This document shows, one piece after another, positions 44,149 through 55,563 of a DNA stretch of 64,000 nt (position 1 is the first letter of the stretch; each line of letters opens with the position of its first letter). A program made the translations under genes and the position numbers. The stretch is from Endocalyx cinctus (Eukaryota; Ascomycota; Sordariomycetes; Amphisphaeriales; Apiosporaceae). A model generated the notes under the pieces. That model saw only the letters and a list, made by a program, of their open reading frames with translations. It ran no database searches and was not told the origin of the DNA. The DNA is taken from assembly GCA_001600455.1 (NCBI GenBank), contig BCKC01000011.1, forward strand, positions 248,001 to 312,000, given 5' to 3'.

Positions 44149-45578
44149 TTAAGCAAACACCGTATGTATCCTCAATTCCTTTGCCGAACTCGACATACTC
44201 AATCCATCATAGGCGTCTATATCCATACTGTTCTCCTCTGTAACAGTACTACTAAACCCATCAACCGTTTGCATGACAACAGTTGTCTTCTGGATACCAC
44301 CATTTTTATGTGTTATTCTATTAGGCACCTCGATTCCATCACCGCTCCCCAAGGCTACACCATGCGTGCTGTGCGCAAATTTATACGGATCATTGGCTCC
44401 GCGGATAATAGCGTCGAAAGTATTATCTGCTCTTTTAGGGCAGGCATGGCTGTCGCTGCGCTTGGACTTGGTTGATTTTTGGCCAATATTTGACAAGTTA
44501 TAATTAGAAACGTTGGAGGTTTGGACAACCTTAGCAATCAAGTAAGCCATATTCATTTCGATATGCAACTTGACAGCATATGCCACGGACTGGAATGGAA
44601 GGTAACTTGATTTGGAGAAAGAAGAATTAGCCAATAATTAGAAACTAAGTTCCGAGAGAGGTTNAGCTTANAGTAAGTCATTAGGGAGTGACATAAGTCC
44701 AATTAACATGATCTGGTGACAAAAGATCAGCTTTTACGGCCTGTAAGTCAATAATAACTGCTTCTATTTCGACTTACATCAGTGGAAATAGACACTATAA
44801 CCATGCNAATGTTAAATCGAAACAAGGGGACATATTTGGTGAGGCCAGCGGTAATCAACTGATCGCGGACCAGGTAAATAAAATAGAGGTTCAAGATTAG
44901 ATCAAGTAATAGGAATATGACCTTCTCGATGCGGTCCCATACCGCATTAATCTTTATCCACATCGGACTAATTTCCAATCGAGCTGGAATCCATATAATA
45001 TAAACGCTAATATTTATAACGGTCATTATAATAAAAATCACTAACTTAAGTTGTCGAGCCCGTTGCGTTACTAAAATTAAGAGAGAGAGTCGGTTGGCGA
45101 TGATTTGTACGATGAGCTGAGACTGAAAGACCCAAAGCGTCACTAGTTTTGTAAAGAGTCAGCCCAGCTATAACACAAAGACAGGCAAGAATAATCGAGT
45201 AATATTGAAAATAAGGAGTGACTTCTCTTACATATAAGAAACCATAACCAAAAGCTACAAATTATAATGACATTAGCTTGCGATATTCTAGTCAACTATC
45301 AATCTAACCACCACTTACCTTGTTTGAATGATATCCCGAAGATAAAGGAAACTAACAACCGCAAAGGCGTTGTTAGCTAACCAATGGCCCCATATCATCC
45401 AGAAATAAGCATTCACATGGCGTGACCTGTTTATGCAATGCTGAGACTGTCTAATTGCCTTCGAAATCGAAAATATAGCGAGGGCGATCGTGATGCCAAG
45501 AAATATACTAGCAATCATGACCTCAGTCTCAGTCAAGGGCTCCTTCTTGAAGTGCTCTGGAACAAGAAAACCTGTCAT
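44149..45578 (-). CDS. Multi-pass membrane protein, paralogue 3 (five exons)
   Basis: Exons 45578-45319, 45254-45232, 45142-44778, 44712-44672 and 44605-44149 join to 381 aa. The first four exons have exactly the same lengths as in paralogue 2 (260, 23, 365 and 41 bp), with introns at the same positions. Conserved blocks include 'AYFWMIWGHWLANNAFAVVS', 'WIPARLEISPMWIKINAVWD' and 'YLPFQSVAYAVKLHIEMNM'. The donor of intron 4 reads N-T at 44671-44670; the N is presumably G. An upstream in-frame extension to 45755 exists but has no counterpart in paralogue 2, so the start at 45578 (MTGFLVPEHFKK) is preferred. Function unknown. Confidence 0.85.
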
Positions 45579-46136
45579 ATTTACGGATAAGGTTGTATCC
45601 CGGCAGTGAGGAAATAATAGAATAGGTTCCATATATAAGGGTGGAAATAGGGCCTGCTCTATTTTGTAACTATAGTCCCCGCAGAATTGCGAGAGAAAAG
45701 CCGACTTATTATTGATGGCACCGTTATACATATATGAGATAACTAAGAGCTTCATTCGAGGGTCGATGAGCTTAATATATACATAGACAGGATGGATTTA
45801 ATCGACCGACTGTCATCATCGGTTGACTTTGTCAAAGTCTGATATATGTCAGGTAATCGACATTTAACAAGTTCTTGGAGAGGTTGATCGTTGCCAGAGA
45901 AGTATAAGATGATAAACCACTAATTAAAGATCTACAGCCTTGAACAAGAAAAAATGTGCTGATCGATTCAACAGCCTCGCTAGTTAGTTTCCTTCTTGTA
46001 CATATGTAAAGTAATAACTTCCATGTATAGTTATTGGAATATCTAAGTAATAAGGTATAACATAAAGATCACGGGTAGGCTTTGAGGGATTGTTTAAGAA
46101 TTAAATTCGCAGGTTCTTTTAGCTTCAAACCTAATA
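45579..46136. other. Promoter side of paralogue 3, nothing else recognised
   Basis: AT-rich spacer. Confidence 0.5.
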
Positions 46137-46509
46137 TTAGCAAAAATGCGGAGAAACTCGTTGAACTCGTTCAACTTCGACGACAACCCCTTTCCCGACA
46201 CGACTGACTGGAGACGTCACGAGATCGGCAGGCTTTCTTGGGGATAGAATATCTTGAAAGAGCTGGGAGCGTTCGGACGCAGAAACTCCAGTGATAGGAC
46301 TTGCTGAGGTATTAAATCGCCAACATGCGGTACTGCATTTATCACGCTCCAGACGCAACTCTTGATCGAAAGGGGAGTACGGTTTTCCCGCCAGCATCTC
46401 CTCTTTCTGTGTCTTCCGAGGTCCCGTTAAATATACGGGAGACACGGTAAGTGGACTTGCGACTAGGAAACTAATATTGGGTTGCGGATGGACTGGGATC
46501 GGATGTAGT
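46137..46509 (-). pseudogene. Maltose-acetyltransferase (Mac) domain protein, truncated
   Basis: The frame ending at 46137 contains 'GPRKTQKEEMLAGKPYSPFD', 'QELRLERDKCSTACWRFNTS' and 'SERSQLFQDILSPRK', the Mac domain that precedes the hexapeptide-repeat acetyltransferase fold. In fungi such domains also occur in Zn2Cys6 regulators, and the Pro/Ser-rich upstream frame would fit that. The chain stops at 'SPHFC', just where the hexapeptide repeats should begin, so the catalytic fold is missing and the gene is a 3'-truncated relic. Confidence 0.7.
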
Positions 46510-46849
46510 AGGGATATTGGAGGCGACCTTTCTGGAGGGAATCGACTTGAGTAATGTTTATCTGTAGGATGGCGCTGGGTAATATATAGAGTAAGTTTTG
46601 TGCAGCATGGTAGGGAAAAAAGCAACCTACAGGATTTCGCTGAAGAGAAATATTGCCATTATAGTTAGAGAAAACAGGCCGAGAAAGGGTGTGGCAAGGC
46701 GCTGTAGCGCTAGCGTTAATGGAAGGCGAATGGGTACTTGCGAGCCCAAGTTCCAATTTATCCCCCATGTTTCAGATAGTGAAGGAATAGAACTTTAACA
46801 AACAGTCACTACCGGGAGGAACCAGATTAATATAATATTATACACAAAG

Positions 46850-46850
<1 letters not shown>

Positions 46851-46903
<53 letters not shown>
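46851..46903. repeat. 53-base poly-C homopolymer
   Basis: An uninterrupted run of 53 C, followed by tcccctccc. Homopolymers of this length are rare in fungal DNA and commonly mark a join or collapsed gap in a draft assembly. Confidence 0.9.
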
Positions 46904-46906
<3 letters not shown>

Positions 46907-48123
46907 CCTCCCAACCAACCTCGTGCTTCCCTTATACCCTGGCCGGACAATTTGAGATCGCTCTTAACCCCTCCCTTATCTCACCCTGTTACATGCATGT
47001 AGGATATGCCTTTCTCATTTGCGTAGCCATTCTCTATTCAATATCGGGACTCAACGAGGCGCCACTCGCTAATTAACAGGATGTCCTAGTAGGGGATGCT
47101 ATGTCCTTGTTTTTATTCGGGCATTTTTTAATTAATTCATATTCATATTTAACTTTATAAACCAATGAAATATTTACAATATGGAAAACCTCTTCTGATA
47201 GCTTTGGTGCGGCTACTATTAAAAGAAACGTACCCCTCCCTAAATTAACACCACTATCTCTGGGGTTCCGAATATTTCTGATTGTTCTAGCTAACTAAGA
47301 GGGAACCCCTCTTTAGGCTATGTATACTACCTAGTCAATGCTGAGTCTAGGGCTACTTTGGACAGCAAGGCCCATTCCGGAGGCTCAGTTCCAGATGCGC
47401 AGCCGGAAGAGAAAGCACAAATTTCGTATCGATGCTTGACCTAATCCTTGGGATTTACATCTGGGACGCGCTGTACAAGTCGACCGACCTCCTGACCTCT
47501 AACCCTGGACCCACAAGTGCCAGATAAGAGCCACAGAGTGACCGATTCAGAAACCCCAACCGATATTGATGGGGACAGACAGTCTCAAGCACCAAATAGC
47601 TTCGGCCTCGAACTAATACTCGTTCCTCAGACGCCTCAAAACCGGCAGCGCAATGTCACGGCAAAAATCAACACGCAGGTATAAGCTGGAGCTAAGTGAA
47701 GGGGCTGAACTGAAACATGAGCATGGGGGGTTTGATGTGATCCGCTAAGTGCGGAAGCCTCCTGCACGTGAAATGGCCAAGTCCAAACCTCGCTCTCCCG
47801 ACAGTATTACACCGAAGGTCACGGAAAACGGGCATGAGTGGTAGGTACCACAAAGGGAAAGTGAGAAGCAGGCTCAACGAGGAACATAGGCATCCAATAT
47901 TAGTAATAAAAACTCAGAGGTACAATAAATACGCCGTACTCTTAGCAGTAGACATCTCACAGGTCTGCCAGTGGGTCCCCTGGCCGTGCTCTTTATAGGT
48001 CATCACCATCACATTCCCAACGGAAGTCTACGTCAATTTGCTGATTGCCGTGATTCTTAACCGTACTGCCTCTACCCCTATTATGTTGTTAGCTGTTTGT
48101 AATAGGTTAATAAGGGTTAAATG
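46904..48123. other. Intergenic, nothing recognised
   Basis: The composition at 47350-48000 is balanced and could be old coding sequence, but no frame is recognisable. Short ORFs at 47692-47998 are shadows of each other. Confidence 0.45.
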
Positions 48124-48570
48124 CTATACCTTTAAAACTTCCTTGCTATCGTTCGTGTTCATATAACGGCCAGTAACGCTATTATAGAGCTGCTTAAACT
48201 GGCGAAAATATTCCCATGACGAACCTTCAGAGTTGATATTATACGTATCGCACATATGATGAAGGAAATCCATTGCAACTTCGCGAGTTGCTTCTTCTAT
48301 TACCTTTTTCCAAGGCTTTGCAAATTTATTAAACTCGCAATACTTTTTCCATTTTCGTAGCATACCGGCGATATTGATTTTGGTGTGATCAGCGTAAGCT
48401 GGTTTTAAGAACTGTACCTCCTTTAACTCTTCGCGGAGGCGCGCACGTTGGGCGGCACTTAAGGGGGGCGGTCGCTTCTTCTTTTGGGACTTTTGCCGAG
48501 TGAAGCGTTGAATAAAGTCGTCATGATGAGCCGATTTATTAATAACACGGAAGTCGGCTTGTAGTGCCAT
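48124..48570 (-). pseudogene. DUF3435-type tyrosine recombinase (Starship captain family), N-terminal part
   Basis: Start at 48570; 148 aa. After a basic segment ('RQKSQKKKRPPPLSAAQRAR') comes 'TKINIAGMLRKWKKYCEFNK', then 'REVAMDFLHHMCDTYNINSE' and 'YFRQFKQLYNSVTGRYMNTN'. This is the N-terminal, core-binding-like region of DUF3435 proteins, which are the captain recombinases of fungal Starship elements. The open frame ends at 'SKEVLKV'. A possible donor (gtatag) follows 'EVLK', but no downstream exon with the catalytic R-H-R-Y tyrosine recombinase fold can be seen, so it is a truncated relic. A captain normally sits at the 5' edge of its element and points inward, here toward lower coordinates. 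Confidence 0.6.
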
Positions 48571-48860
48571 AATTTAAAGAGAAAGTTGGAATAAAAGGAA
48601 AATAAATTAAAAAAGAGAAATAGGTTAAAGATAGTTTGAATTGTAGTAAAAAGATGAGAAATCGAGAGGAAAGTATGAGTTGCGAGAGACGCCATTTTTA
48701 ACTTCTACTAATTCGTGAATACCGAAAATAAATAATAGACGAAAAGTTTCCTGAGTCTTGAAAATCGGCTTCTGTCAAAAGTAAAATTATGAGCAGGGGT
48801 ATGTGAAAGGGTGTTTAAGTATTTAATACTTGCGAAGATACTTACTCGAGTGATTGCCCC

Positions 48861-49238
48861 TTATTGTCGAAGCCGCTTAAAACAGCGGCCGAACCCGCCG
48901 AATCTGGCGGTCCCAACAGCGTTTTCTCGCTTTAGTCTGTAATTAGCCCATGCTTTCATTGAGGTAGTATTATTCGAATATTGGTAAGGAAGATACTTAC
49001 GCCACGTCCATTCCGAATCACGGAGTACTGAGTTATCTCCAAGATAGGGCCAATACTTCTCGAAGGGCTTTAAACGTACGGACCTCGTTAACGAAGGGTT
49101 TTTCTGCGCTGACTCGATACCAGCGTAATACGTTCCATTCTCTGAAGGAGGATGAGGACCTATGCTGAGGTAGGGGGTCAAGGACTGGCTTGCTACGATA
49201 TTGGCCAATATGAGTTGATAGACTAGAGACAGTTTCAT
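48861..49238 (-). pseudogene. Secreted-protein gene, 3'-truncated
   Basis: 125 aa from an ATG with a clear signal peptide ('MKLSLVYQLILANIVASQS'). The mature part 'YLSIGPHPPSENGTYYAGIE' and 'SVRLKPFEKYWPYLG', then 'DSEWTWR', resembles a fungal secreted family with N-glycosylation-type sites whose function I do not know. A good donor (gtaagtatc) follows WTWR, and an acceptor (gctaattacag) follows 65 bp later, but the next exon soon stops. The usual C-terminal two-thirds is not seen. Confidence 0.5.
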
Positions 49239-49792
49239 GTTGTTTCAATCCGGATGTAAACGAGTCGGGTGGGTCTGTAGAGAGTATGTAGTGGAAGTCG
49301 ATGTGGTAAATAGAATGCGAACAAAAGGGGCAAAAGATTTCAGCTAACAACTTTTAAGTTGAGGGACATAAAGGGAGGGAATAGGAGATGTTATAATTAA
49401 GAGATGAAGTGGACGAGAGAAAACAAAAGAAGGAGGCGGCCTAGAGGACTCTTGAAATACCTGAATCTCACTACTTGACATCATATTCTCCTTTACAATG
49501 AGTTTCTCTTTAGATTTGAGTAATTGAAAGGATAAATATGAGATATACCAAGCTCTGTAGGAAGTGCCAAGTTTTATATTCAGGGTAGTTGATATGTTAT
49601 TTATTAGTAGAACTAGAAGGTGGTGTATTTATTTTCAAAATTGCAGACGAACCAACATAGTGTTGAAAAAATAATACCGTGCATAGAGGTGTAATTAAAG
49701 TAATTCCTACTTCGTGCCACAGAATTCCAAGTTTAAGGCATTTTGATTAGCCAAGTAATAATGACGTACTTCATACAAAATTAGAACACAAA
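49239..49792. other. Intergenic AT-rich
   Basis: Promoter side of the secreted-protein gene. No other structure seen. Confidence 0.5.
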
Positions 49793-50158
49793 ATGCAATC
49801 GAACCCAATAACCCAGTTCCGGATTTCGACTGCGGCGAGGGAGTCGGTTCCGTACACTGTCAAAGGGCGCTCCGAGTCTATGGTTTCAGAAAACCTCAAC
49901 ATTCACATGAACCCTTTACTGGCAATTGGCACAACGCCCCTTAGTTTCGCTCCCCAATTAGCGGTCTCGGACTGGAGCAGTAGTAACAGTGCCTGCACCT
50001 CGGAATTTGCCGATTCGGAACCCCATTTGGAACTGCCCAAACCATTGGAATCTATGAAAAAATGCGGCAAATCGAGCGTATCGGGCGAGCAACGAGTCGA
50101 TCAGCTATGCAACCACGATGCTAGATACGATCTAGGAGTTCTCGATAGCCGGCGATAA
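49793..50158 (+). CDS. Hypothetical protein of 121 aa
   Basis: Single-exon ORF with an acceptable start context (aaaATGC). Ser-, Glu- and Pro-rich, no membrane span, no recognised domain. It abuts the decayed PKS convergently. Codon use is coding-like, but there is no independent support. Confidence 0.35.
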   Translation: MQSNPITQFRISTAARESVPYTVKGRSESMVSENLNIHMNPLLAIGTTPLSFAPQLAVSDWSSSNSACTSEFADSEPHLELPKPLESMKKCGKSSVSGEQRVDQLCNHDARYDLGVLDSRR

Positions 50159-50224
50159 TCCTACACTCTGCGTCTGCTGGAGTATCCATAGATATAGAAT
50201 TTTCCGGAGGAGATGATCACTTAT

Positions 50225-51865
50225 CCCAGAGTAGACCTATGAGTCAATGTGCTTCCCCCAGAATCCGTCAATAATATCGGCGATAAACCCGGAGTCCTCC
50301 ATTACGCCAAGGACGACGGAACACGCAACTTGTCCTCGCCGCCGAGTAGCTGGCTTGACCACAAGTGCCTGCAACGCCAGAGATACTTGATAATAGTGTG
50401 AAGAAATCCAATTCGAGGCCCAATTTTTAAGTCACTTTCTGTAAATTCTACGCTTCCTGAATCTTGCAATCTATCGCCTCTTGGTATTCCTCGAGCTTCA
50501 TCGAGTCGAAAGAACGGTCCTGAACGTAATATGTGTTACCCTCAAAAAAAAACTAGATTTATATGTATGTATATATAATAACGCCAAACGTACCCGAAAT
50601 ACCATAGCACCTTGAGTGGCGCCGCGTATCGGAACAGCGGTTTAATGTAACGTTGCCTCTACCTTGCCTAAGCACGTAGCCCCGGCCGTAAGGAGGTCGA
50701 TGTGGGCACCTAAGTCCTGATATTGCTCGATGATTATCTAGGATTTCGCATTGGTATACCCGCTACGTGCCATGACGGCAAGTTTCTTCGCTCCACATCT
50801 AGCCAAATACACGACCAGAGAGCGACAGAGACTCCTCGGGCCCCCGACAATCAAGATGCAGGCATCCTTATGCGGAGGCATGGTCTTTGATGCTCTTCGG
50901 ACCTGGATGAAATGGTTAGCTGGTAGGTATTGTCGATATTTAGCCATGCTCCATGATTTACTGCAACTTCAACCTTGGGGTCAGCGCCATCGGGCAGCAC
51001 GATCTTACCGATGAGTTTCCCAGCACGGAGGTATCGGATAGCGGATGGGGCATCCGAAAACAAGAATCTGTGGATCGGATTGATGGGTTTCGCGTGTCCT
51101 TCGTTAATGAGTTCGAAGAGTCTTACCATAAGCCTGCGAGAAGTAAAGCAAGTATATTGGCAACACATATATCAAACCCTTGAAATAGGGGCGGATGGAC
51201 TTACATCAATACCAGATGGTCGGGTGCCGTTTCATGAGACATAGCAGCGGATCTAAAAGAGATACTCCAAAAGGCTCCATGGGAAGATTTTTCCGGTGTA
51301 GAATATCCTTTTGGCCGATTTCAATCATGATGCCCCTGTCTGCCAAGATGCGGGATCACTCATCAAGCATATTGCCTGTGCGAGAGCTGAGGACGAGGGT
51401 CAACACCCCGTCCACCGGTGACGGCCATGATCTGGTCGGCGAAGTCCACATTGCGGGGGTTAAACATGCGATTGTCGCCGAGGTTAAATGTGGATTTCAG
51501 GAATTCTTTCTTTTCGGCAGTTCCTACGGTAACGAAGACCTGCGGGTAATAGTAACCATAGTTATCACCTATCAATTATCGGTGGAGGTGGAGGTGGTGA
51601 AGCTTCAGAGTATTATTTGAGACTTACATCAGCACCGGCATACTTCGCTAGCTAGATCGCGGCAATTCCAACACCACCGGCGGGAGATTGGATGAGAACT
51701 TTCTTGGCCGGCTCAGCGTTTGCGAGTTCGAACGGTAAATATATACTGGTAAAGTAGACGGCGCAGAGAGTTGCTGCTTCCTCAAATGTCATAGATTCAG
51801 GGATCGGGTGAACACGAACCGGGGTTAGAACCTGTAGGATTCCATAGCCAGTATTCAGGTGCCAC
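50225..51865 (-). pseudogene. Highly reducing polyketide synthase fragment (ER to KR), decayed
   Basis: From high to low coordinates the minus strand reads through an enoylreductase ('VRVHPIPESMTFEEAATLCA', 'KKVLIQSPAGGVGIAAI', stop, 'LAKYAGAD'), a recognisable intron (gtaagtctc...acccgcag), 'VFVTVGTAEKKEFLKSTFNL', 'IMAVTGGRGVD', and 'ELINEGHAKPINPIHRF'. The ketoreductase follows ('LIVGGPRSLCRSLVVYLARC', 'YQDLGAHIDLLTAG', 'RGATQGAMVFR', 'DRSFDSMKLEEYQEAIDCKI', 'LDFFTLLSSISGVAGTCGQA'). Several stops fit CAG or TGG to TAG changes, and there are frameshifts. The KS, AT, DH and ACP domains are absent from the window. Confidence 0.9.
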
Positions 51866-52071
51866 TATCACCGGAAATGACTTTACAGTATAATTATTTT
51901 TGCATCTTGATTTATCAGCAGTTTTATTTGCTTAGCTATCTGCAGTGGCTCTCTTGATACAAGTTACCCATCAATCATTATCCTCCTTTTCGCGAAGAAT
52001 AAAGTCTTAGGTTTCTTAAGCCCCCCAGCTACAATTTCTTCCATTTCATTTTTCTTTCAACTATCCTGGCC

Positions 52072-53176
52072 ATGGCTTTTACTAAACTCCGTAATCTAAA
52101 GACTCAGGCTTGGCCCCCTAGTCCCACTTTCACCGAGTCTTCAATTCCGGCCGGGTCGCAGTCAGGCCGAGTTTTCATCATCACAGGAGGCAACGCGGGG
52201 ATTGGATTTGAGCTATGCAAAATACTGTTCGCATCTGGGGCCGTAATCTATATGGCTTCTAGGTCCAAGGTGATTCGCTGCTCCATCAACCTTTGTGCAT
52301 GTGCTATGGTAGCGATGACAACTGACCTATGCATATCACAAACGCTAGGAGAAAGCAGAGAAAGCAATTGACACCATCGTTAACAGCATTCCTCAAGAAG
52401 CGGTCGGCAAAGGCCAGCTAAAGTTTCTACATTTCGATCTTAATAACTTAGAATCTGTCAAGGCAGCGGCTCAGGAATTCAAGCGCCAAGAAACCAAACT
52501 AGACGTGCTTTGGAACAATGCGGGCACCGGTGCTAATGGGGTGGAGTTTGGCCAGCGCACGGTGCAAGGCCTTGAGCCTATGATTGGGATACACTGCGTC
52601 GCGACACTGCTGTTCACCCAGCTTCTGGTTCCGCATCTGAGGGCCGCTGCGGCTGATTCACCCGACACTGGGAAAACGAGAGTAGTATGGCTGGCTAGCG
52701 GTCTCATGGATACCGCTGCGCCGGAGAATGGCATTAACTTTGATCATCTCGAGAAGGGAGTGAAGAATAGGGTCGAAAACTACGCTGCTTCCAAGGCGGG
52801 AAGCTTTTTCATAGCTCGGGAATTCGCCCATCGCTACGGTGGCGAGGGCATCCTTAGTGTGGCCCTCAATCCGGGCAACTTGAAACCCGGATCTTTTAAT
52901 GGTACTCCTCCGGCCGTTATGTTGTTTATGAATGCTGTCATTCTGCATGAGCCCGTATTTGGCGCCTACACGGAGCTCTATGCCGGCCTATCCCCTGAAA
53001 TCACGATGAAGGAAAATAACACTTATATCATACCGTGGGGTAGACTACGTCCAGACCGCGAAATACCACGTAAGGATATCGTGAAATCCATCACAACCGT
53101 AGATAAAGGCGGGCTCGGGTATGGGAAGAGGCTCTGGGATTGGTGCGAGACACGCTGGGGGTCCTTACCTCTGTAA
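52072..53176 (+). CDS. SDR, retinol-dehydrogenase/WW-oxidoreductase-like
   Basis: Exons 52072-52269 and 52349-53176 with a 79-bp intron join to 341 aa. The start has a strong context (ggccATGGc). Motifs: TGGNAGIG (38-45), 'WNNAGTG', 'VVWLASGLM' with the catalytic serine, and 'YAASKAG' with the Tyr and Lys. The C-terminal region 'LYAGLSPEITMKENNTYIIP' is typical of this SDR subgroup, often found in secondary-metabolite clusters. It lies about 200 bp from the dead PKS in divergent orientation, so it may have been a tailoring reductase of that cluster. It looks intact. Confidence 0.85.
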
Positions 53177-54903
53177 GCTCACCACTATGTAATTATCCGA
53201 GAGTTCCGAATCGATTGTCCCAGTAAATATTGAAGACGGGCTTAAACATATTTAAATCCTATCGCTTATATCCTACCTGCCTACCCGAACCTATCATTAT
53301 CAGCCCCCCTCATTCATCTACCTACGGATACATATACTAGCAATCCTATTTTGAAGGAAGAGTTTTGCTCACTCCAGTTAATCCAATGAAATATTTCCCC
53401 AGAAACCACTCAAGCTGTCACTCAAGAGTCAAGACTCAGGCCTTTCTATTGGCTGTAAGCTCACCTCTTGTGTGTCTCATTTTAATAAGTCACATTTCTA
53501 ATGGCACTTTTTTAGGGTCCTCGGACCAACTGCATTGGTCTGACGCAGCAGCTTTACAAGTATCTGCTCTTGCACGAAAGTGGTAATTAATCTCAGTAAA
53601 TCATGAAAAAAAAAGAACTATGATCTTTCTCCTACCCGTAGGAGCTATTTACAAGAAAATAACGGTTAGCGGATTCCCCAAACCGATCTGTAGATGTGTA
53701 TTGCTCGGGCTCAAAACGTACCATTCCAATCTATCATGATCTATTTTCCCAATTGTCGGATATATCTTGCCGAGTCTAATGGTGGCATTTGTTATATGCA
53801 GTGTACCTGCAAGTGATCCCTGAACCAAACCAACGGTGGCGCGTAGCGGAGGCGTGGAATAATGTCGATGTGTAAAGTAAATTTGGAACTTGTTAACGTC
53901 TAACTTACTGTCATTGTTTTTGTTACTAGTGATCATAAGTATTCCATTATCTTATCCTGAATGAAAGAAGACAGATTCATTCTAACTGACATTAATGAAT
54001 AATTTCCCGGTGTACTGTATTGCCTCCCTGGTATGATATCTTTTCGTTACTTTCTAGTCATAAGTTACTTGCATTATCCCCTCTAGCACAGCCAGTGACT
54101 TCTTTTTCTATCTCACTTCTTGATTGGCCAAATTTCAAGACGTACATGCGACTTTTAACCAACTAAGTACATCTAGGTACCTGAGGGTCGTCTTAGCTGC
54201 CACCATATCTATATGCTGGTCAGCACCATACCAGCTGCCATGGTACCGGTATATGCGGTAAAATGTGGCTAATGAGTGGACTGTGGCAGATGTATCGCTA
54301 ATGTAGCTTAGTACTCTACCATAAATGCCTATCATCGAAAACTCTAGTTATAGACTGACTTTCCGGCATCTAACTATTGTTATTCCCTACGATTTATATC
54401 ATCGGGTGAAATAATTAATCAAACTTCGCTGAAGAATTAGTACCCATCTCTATGGCAGTTAGCTTTTTCCAAATTGTATAAAAGACCAATCCCTGTTTTT
54501 CTACACTTGAATTTCTGTATTGATTAGCGTTTTCGCACATAGAAAGTCCGAAGAACGCTAAAAGTGCGGCACATCGCCGAAGATGCTAAGACTCCCCCGA
54601 GCCGACGGACAATTTAGCCGATAGCTTAACCAAACATCGGGTCGGAGATTAGTTCGTTCAAACATATGGACTAATCTGTTCTGGGGAGTATAACTGCTTA
54701 TGAATCTATCGTTTCTCCCATCTTGGTGGGGCCGGACATCCCACGTCTGTTGGCGCAGTGGGTCTATGATAGGAAATCCCGAACTCAGATAGATTGAGAG
54801 GGTTTTGCGGGCACGAATCGATATACTTTGGGGTGATGGTACTGGGTGGTAAGATAATGGATAATGTGAAAGATATTATTGCGATAATGTCTACGGAATT
54901 CTC
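53177..54903. other. Intergenic, nothing recognised
   Basis: AT-rich, with unsupported short frames on the plus strand at 53365-53586 and on the minus strand at 53649-53936 and 54135-54335. Confidence 0.5.
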
Positions 54904-55459
54904 TTATGAAAGCATCTCAGCCGATGCTGGAACAGGGTCCTAGAAATCAAACCATGTTAGAGAACGAGTAAGATGACATGATGATTAACTAAAGTATATA
55001 TGCTTAAATGCTTACCACAATAACTGTATATCTGTCAATAAGAACTCCATCGCCTGCCTTGACGAACCTCATTCTCGCAGCCCACGTGAACGTCGTTTTA
55101 CTCCCATCTTTCATGGTATTGTTGCTACGGCCGTTTAACATGACCTCGTTGGTTCCATCCTCAAACGGGAAAACTCTGTAAACGATATGTTCCCTGGCTT
55201 CAAGCGTCGCCCACGAGGCAGAAACCGCCTTTTTTAGATCTGCGCCGATGATTTAGTATCGAGTCAGAATAGCATAGTGCATAAGGGGTTAAAACAAACT
55301 CTCGCGCCCCTTCACTTCGTTTGGCTGTTTCTTGAACATGGCATCGGGGGTAAAATGCTTCACCCACTCGTCTATGGTGCTCTCCTTATCGACCGCGGCG
55401 TAAAGAGATTTTATGTGAGCCCCTACGACGGGGTTTAACGTGGAAGGGAATTCAAACAT
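54904..55459 (-). CDS. SnoaL/NTF2-like protein
   Basis: Exons 55459-55300, 55239-55016 and 54939-54904 join in frame to 139 aa. Residues 1-50 ('VGAHIKSLYAAVDKESTIDE', 'WVKHFTPDAMF') and the beta-rich second part ('EHIVYRVFPFEDG', 'FTWAARMRFVKAGDGVLIDR') follow the cone-shaped NTF2-like fold used by SnoaL cyclases, scytalone dehydratase-like enzymes and many small fungal proteins. The last exon of twelve codons depends on a donor gtaagc and an acceptor ttctag; without it the frame ends four codons later at a TAA at 55004. A role in polyketide tailoring is suggested only by position. Confidence 0.65.
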
Positions 55460-55563
55460 TATGACTAAGTTAACTAAAGGTGAGATCTTGATTGAAAGTA
55501 AATATTTGGGTTGATGAGCACTGTTCCCATCTATTCATCATCATAAGAGAGACACTATAAGTA

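Noticed and set aside
45579..45755. Longer N-terminus for membrane paralogue 3
   Set aside because: The extension is open but has no counterpart in paralogue 2, whose start aligns with the ATG at 45578.
46851..46903. Poly-C as telomeric or G-quadruplex locus
   Set aside because: There is no TTAGGG/CCCTAA pattern, and the run is a pure homopolymer, so an assembly artefact is more likely.
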